Assembly (NCBI GenBank): GCA_964540135.1
Contig: CAZILK010000007.1
Location: 1 to 54,990 of the forward strand
DNA length: 54,990 nucleotides
Origin: CAZCAQ01 sp964540135
GTDB taxonomy: Bacteria; Patescibacteriota; WWE3; UBA101185; UBA10185
Reading direction: 5' to 3'
The translations under genes were made by a program, and so were the position numbers. Below are positions 52,234-54,990 of the stretch, one piece after another (the first letter of the stretch is position 1; each line of letters starts with the position of its first letter). The notes beneath the pieces were generated by a model. The model was not told the origin of the DNA and ran no database searches. It saw nothing but the letters and a program-made list of their open reading frames with translations.

Positions 52234-52935
52234 ATGTTTAACATTAACTCAACAACTCAAGATCATCTGGATATTGCTGATGTAAAGCAAAACCTTGTTG
52301 TCCTTCAAAATGGAAGTATCTGTGCAGTCATCCAAACAAAAGCGGTAAACTTTAACTTGCTTTCTGAAATAGAACAAGATGCCATTATTGCAGCCTTTTC
52401 GATGCTTCTAAACTCAATAACATTTCCAGTTCAAGTTGTAATCAGGTCAAAAAAACTTGATATAACAAAATATATTGAAAAGGTTATTAGAGTTGAAAGG
52501 CAAATTACCGATCCACTACTCAAAAAACAAGCAGAAGCCTACAGAAAATTTGTCCAGGAGGTTATAAAACAAAACGAGGTGCTCGATAAAAGCTTCTATG
52601 TTGTTATACCTGCCGGTGGAACTGTTACAGGGAGTGAACTTACAACACAGCCGTTTGGTTGGGTTTCCAAGTTACTTGGCAAACAAAATAAACGTATTCG
52701 TGTTGATGTAGATAAAGCCATAAAAGACTATACAAATGAGTTAATGCCAAAGGTAGACCATGTTATCAAACAGTTCAATAGAATAGGTATTCAATCAAAG
52801 CAATTAACTACGCAAGAACTAGTGCAGTTATACTTTGATATTTATAATCCAGTATCAAAACACGGACAACGTATTAAAACAAATGTGGAGGACTACAAGA
52901 CTGCAATTGTTAATCCTGCCATAATAGATGAATAA
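52234..52935 (+). CDS. TraC/VirB4 N-terminal-domain-like protein without ATPase
   Basis: 233 residues. The sequence from DVKQNLVVLQNGSICAVIQTKAVNF through LLNSITFPVQVVIRSKKLDI and KSFYVVIPAGG looks like the N-terminal domain of TraC/VirB4 ATPases, but there is no Walker motif. In CPR genomes this module often stands as a separate gene between PrgI and VirB4. It presumably docks the ATPase on the membrane platform. Starts 2 nt after the PrgI fusion and abuts or overlaps virB4. Confidence 0.78.
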   Translation: MFNINSTTQDHLDIADVKQNLVVLQNGSICAVIQTKAVNFNLLSEIEQDAIIAAFSMLLNSITFPVQVVIRSKKLDITKYIEKVIRVERQITDPLLKKQAEAYRKFVQEVIKQNEVLDKSFYVVIPAGGTVTGSELTTQPFGWVSKLLGKQNKRIRVDVDKAIKDYTNELMPKVDHVIKQFNRIGIQSKQLTTQELVQLYFDIYNPVSKHGQRIKTNVEDYKTAIVNPAIIDE

Positions 52936-52936
52936 T

Positions 52937-54990
52937 ATGAGATTACCAAAACTGCCAAAATCAACACGAGCCAAACAAAAAGAAGAACAAGCTCAAAAAG
53001 AGGTGTTGGAGAACACCTCAAACACTGCAAACACAACTCCCGCACAAACTCTTGCAAACGGCATGGTAAATATTAGAGATGTTGTTGCGCCATCAGCTAT
53101 TGAGATTGATTTCAACAGCATGAAGGTTGGCAATATGTACTACAGAACAATCTTCATATCTGGCTATCCTAGATTTGTTGGAGCCAACTGGCTGTCTCCA
53201 ATAATTAACTTCGATCACACGCTTGAAATCTCAATGTTTTACTATCCGGTTAAAGCGAAATCAATTTTAGATGACTTGAGGAAAAAAATAACTGAACTTG
53301 AAGCAACAGTTAAAACAAGTACAGAAAAGGGAAGACTTATTGACCCTGTTGTATCAGCAGCACTTGAAGATGCCAAGTCCTTACAGGAACAGCTTGTTAA
53401 AGGTGTTGAGAAATTCTTTCAGTTTTCTTTTTATATAACAATTCCAGCAGAAACCATGGAAGAGCTTGATAACATTACAAGAAAGCTTGAAGCAACACTC
53501 GCGTCTCTTCTTCTCATTTCAAAGCACGCAACGCTTCAAATGGAAGAGGCGTTCCAGTCAACAGTACCGGTTGCTGTAGACAAGTTACTCATCACAAGAA
53601 ACATGGACACAACAAGCCTTGCAACAACCTTTCCGTTCACGTCATCAGACTTAACATCAGAAGACGGAATTATGTACGGGATAAATATTCACAACGGTTC
53701 GCTTGTCATTTTCGACAGGTTTTCGCTTGAAAACGCGAATACTGTCGTATTTGCAAAATCAGGATCAGGAAAGTCATACTTTGTTAAACTTGAAGCTCTA
53801 AGACTAATGGTGTTTGGTGCACAGGTGCTGATAATTGACCCGGAAGAAGAGTACAAAACTCTATCCGACGCTGTTGGTGGAAACTATATTAGCTTTTCAG
53901 CAAACTCCCCTCAAAAAATAAACCCATTTGATCTGTCTGGAATTGCAGTTGAAGGGGAAAACGAGCTTGGTCAAAAACTATTATCACTTCATACACTCTT
54001 ATCTTTAATGCTTGGCAAGCTGACACCAACTGAAGAGGCAATTTTAGACAGAGCGCTTATTGAAACCTACAGGCTCAAAGGAATCACAACCGATCCAGAC
54101 ACCCAAAGAGATAGAGAGCCACCAATCATGGAAGACCTATACAAAGTCATGCTTGGAGCTCAAGAGCCAGAAGCAAGAAGTATGGCGGAAAGACTTGAGA
54201 AATACATCAAAGGATCAATGACAGGTATTTTTGACTCTCAATCAACAATCGATCTAAACGGCAAAATGACTGTTTTTTCAACCAAAAACCTTGAAGAAGC
54301 AATAAGACCTGTCGCCTTTTATATAATTCTTGATTATATCTGGACAACTATTAGAAAGAATCTTAAAAAACGTATACTTATTGTTGAAGAAGCCTGGTAT
54401 TTACTTCAAAACGAAGATAGTGCAAGGTTTATATACGGCATTGCGAAACGTGCTCGTAAATACTACCTAGGCCTAACAACTGTAACTCAAGATGTTGATG
54501 ACTTCTTGTCATCAGAATACGGGAAGATTATAGTTACAAACTCATCAATTCAGGTCCTTTTAAAACAACATCCGGCAGCGATCGATAAAGTAGCGCAAAC
54601 ATTCTACCTCTCTGAGGGAGAAAAACGACTGCTGCTCTCTGCAGGAGTTGGAGAGGGGTTATTTTTTGCAGGAGCTAACCATGTCTATATAAAAATAAAA
54701 GCCTCAGAAGCTGAACATAAATTACTAACTACAAACCCTGAAGAAATACTACAACTCAGAGAACAAGCGCGTATCCAAGGACAGCAGACAGCACAACCAG
54801 CACCAGCAACCACTACTATAAATACACCGCCACCAACGCAAGAAGTTGCACAACCTTCAGGATATAAGCAGGTTGATAGCGATACTTTAAGTCAGGTGTA
54901 TAAAGATGCTATACCTGAAAAACCAAGCGAAGTTGCAATTAAAAAAACAGCTGAGGAGATAAAAGAGAATCCACCAAGTTTAACGGCAGA
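52937..54990 (+). CDS. VirB4-family ATPase (3' end outside window)
   Basis: At least 684 residues; runs off the right edge. An N-terminal VirB4-like domain (about 40-240, YYRTIFISGYPRFVGANWLSPII) precedes the ATPase: Walker A KSGSGKSYF (about 275-283), DPEEEYK, Walker B ILIVEEAWYLL, and the TQDVDDFL segment. The final stretch is a Gln/Pro-rich tail still open at 54990. It powers pilus assembly or transport in type IV secretion. The ATG at 52937 is 1 nt after the previous stop; an in-frame ATG at 52928 overlapping that stop would add three residues. Confidence 0.93.
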   Translation, partial: MRLPKLPKSTRAKQKEEQAQKEVLENTSNTANTTPAQTLANGMVNIRDVVAPSAIEIDFNSMKVGNMYYRTIFISGYPRFVGANWLSPIINFDHTLEISMFYYPVKAKSILDDLRKKITELEATVKTSTEKGRLIDPVVSAALEDAKSLQEQLVKGVEKFFQFSFYITIPAETMEELDNITRKLEATLASLLLISKHATLQMEEAFQSTVPVAVDKLLITRNMDTTSLATTFPFTSSDLTSEDGIMYGINIHNGSLVIFDRFSLENANTVVFAKSGSGKSYFVKLEALRLMVFGAQVLIIDPEEEYKTLSDAVGGNYISFSANSPQKINPFDLSGIAVEGENELGQKLLSLHTLLSLMLGKLTPTEEAILDRALIETYRLKGITTDPDTQRDREPPIMEDLYKVMLGAQEPEARSMAERLEKYIKGSMTGIFDSQSTIDLNGKMTVFSTKNLEEAIRPVAFYIILDYIWTTIRKNLKKRILIVEEAWYLLQNEDSARFIYGIAKRARKYYLGLTTVTQDVDDFLSSEYGKIIVTNSSIQVLLKQHPAAIDKVAQTFYLSEGEKRLLLSAGVGEGLFFAGANHVYIKIKASEAEHKLLTTNPEEILQLREQARIQGQQTAQPAPATTTINTPPPTQEVAQPSGYKQVDSDTLSQVYKDAIPEKPSEVAIKKTAEEIKENPPSLTA

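Noticed and set aside
1..54990. CRISPR arrays, transposases, integrases, phage genes
   Set aside because: No regularly spaced repeats and no matching protein motifs were found on either strand.

Overview
This window looks like a chromosome segment of a Candidate Phyla Radiation bacterium (Patescibacteria), most likely in or near Microgenomates/Katanobacteria. The evidence is an AT-rich genome, very tight packing with many start/stop overlaps, a eukaryote-type isoleucyl-tRNA synthetase, a dnaG-rpoD pair, and a VirB4/TraC-PrgI-VirB2-like apparatus typical of these phyla. No outer-membrane genes are seen. TGA is used as a stop, so the code is standard (not the Gracilibacteria code). The class-level placement is inference.

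Layout. 0-4.3 kb: a ~1430-residue LamG/fibronectin-III surface protein on the minus strand. 4.4-7.3 kb: a LolD/MacB-type ABC transporter whose permease carries an SH3-like insert. 7.3-9.9 kb: a minus-strand operon of peroxiredoxin, VTT/DedA-like membrane protein and GT-C-like membrane protein. 10.0-12.9 kb: ileS. 13.2-19.2 kb: a sugar-phosphate block: class II aldolase, divergent from DUF192-zwf-gnd-pgi-cyclase, almost every junction overlapping. 19.2-22.3 kb: dnaG-rpoD. 22.4-26.7 kb: DUF84 nucleotide-cleanup enzyme, tRNA-Arg, tRNA-Ser, ComF, an ABC exporter, tRNA-Ala. 26.8-34.1 kb: small accessory genes (VOC protein, DUF4870, C39-like protease, NrnA-like DHH enzyme, tRNA-Ser, DUF1653, ABC-F, AlkD-like glycosylase, orphans). 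34.2-36.8 kb: tmRNA, nucleotidyltransferase, HD-domain protein and SmpB. 36.8-39.4 kb: PH-domain protein, 2-TM protein and PPM/propeller protein in one operon ending in smpB. 39.7-55.0 kb: a type IV secretion/pilus-like island with a SpoIID-type wall enzyme, four tandem VirB2-like pilins, a 1219-residue membrane protein with a degenerate M23 domain, a VirB6-like channel, a PrgI fusion, a separate TraC-N-like protein and the VirB4 ATPase, which runs off the right edge.

How the genes work together. The carbohydrate block supplies NADPH and pentoses, with upper-glycolytic enzymes alongside; no 6-phosphogluconolactonase is seen. tmRNA and SmpB, about 1.8 kb apart, form the trans-translation pair. 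The last 15 kb would assemble a VirB2 filament with VirB6/PrgI/VirB4 at the membrane and wall-acting SpoIID/M23 proteins beside it.

The strongest global signal is transcriptional. At least fifteen start codons, on both strands, lie exactly 6 nt downstream of a TATAAT-like -10 hexamer. This predicts leaderless mRNAs at most operon heads and was used here to correct several start sites. Classical Shine-Dalgarno sites are seen mainly inside operons or at a few genes (4458, 13117, 38860, 43096).
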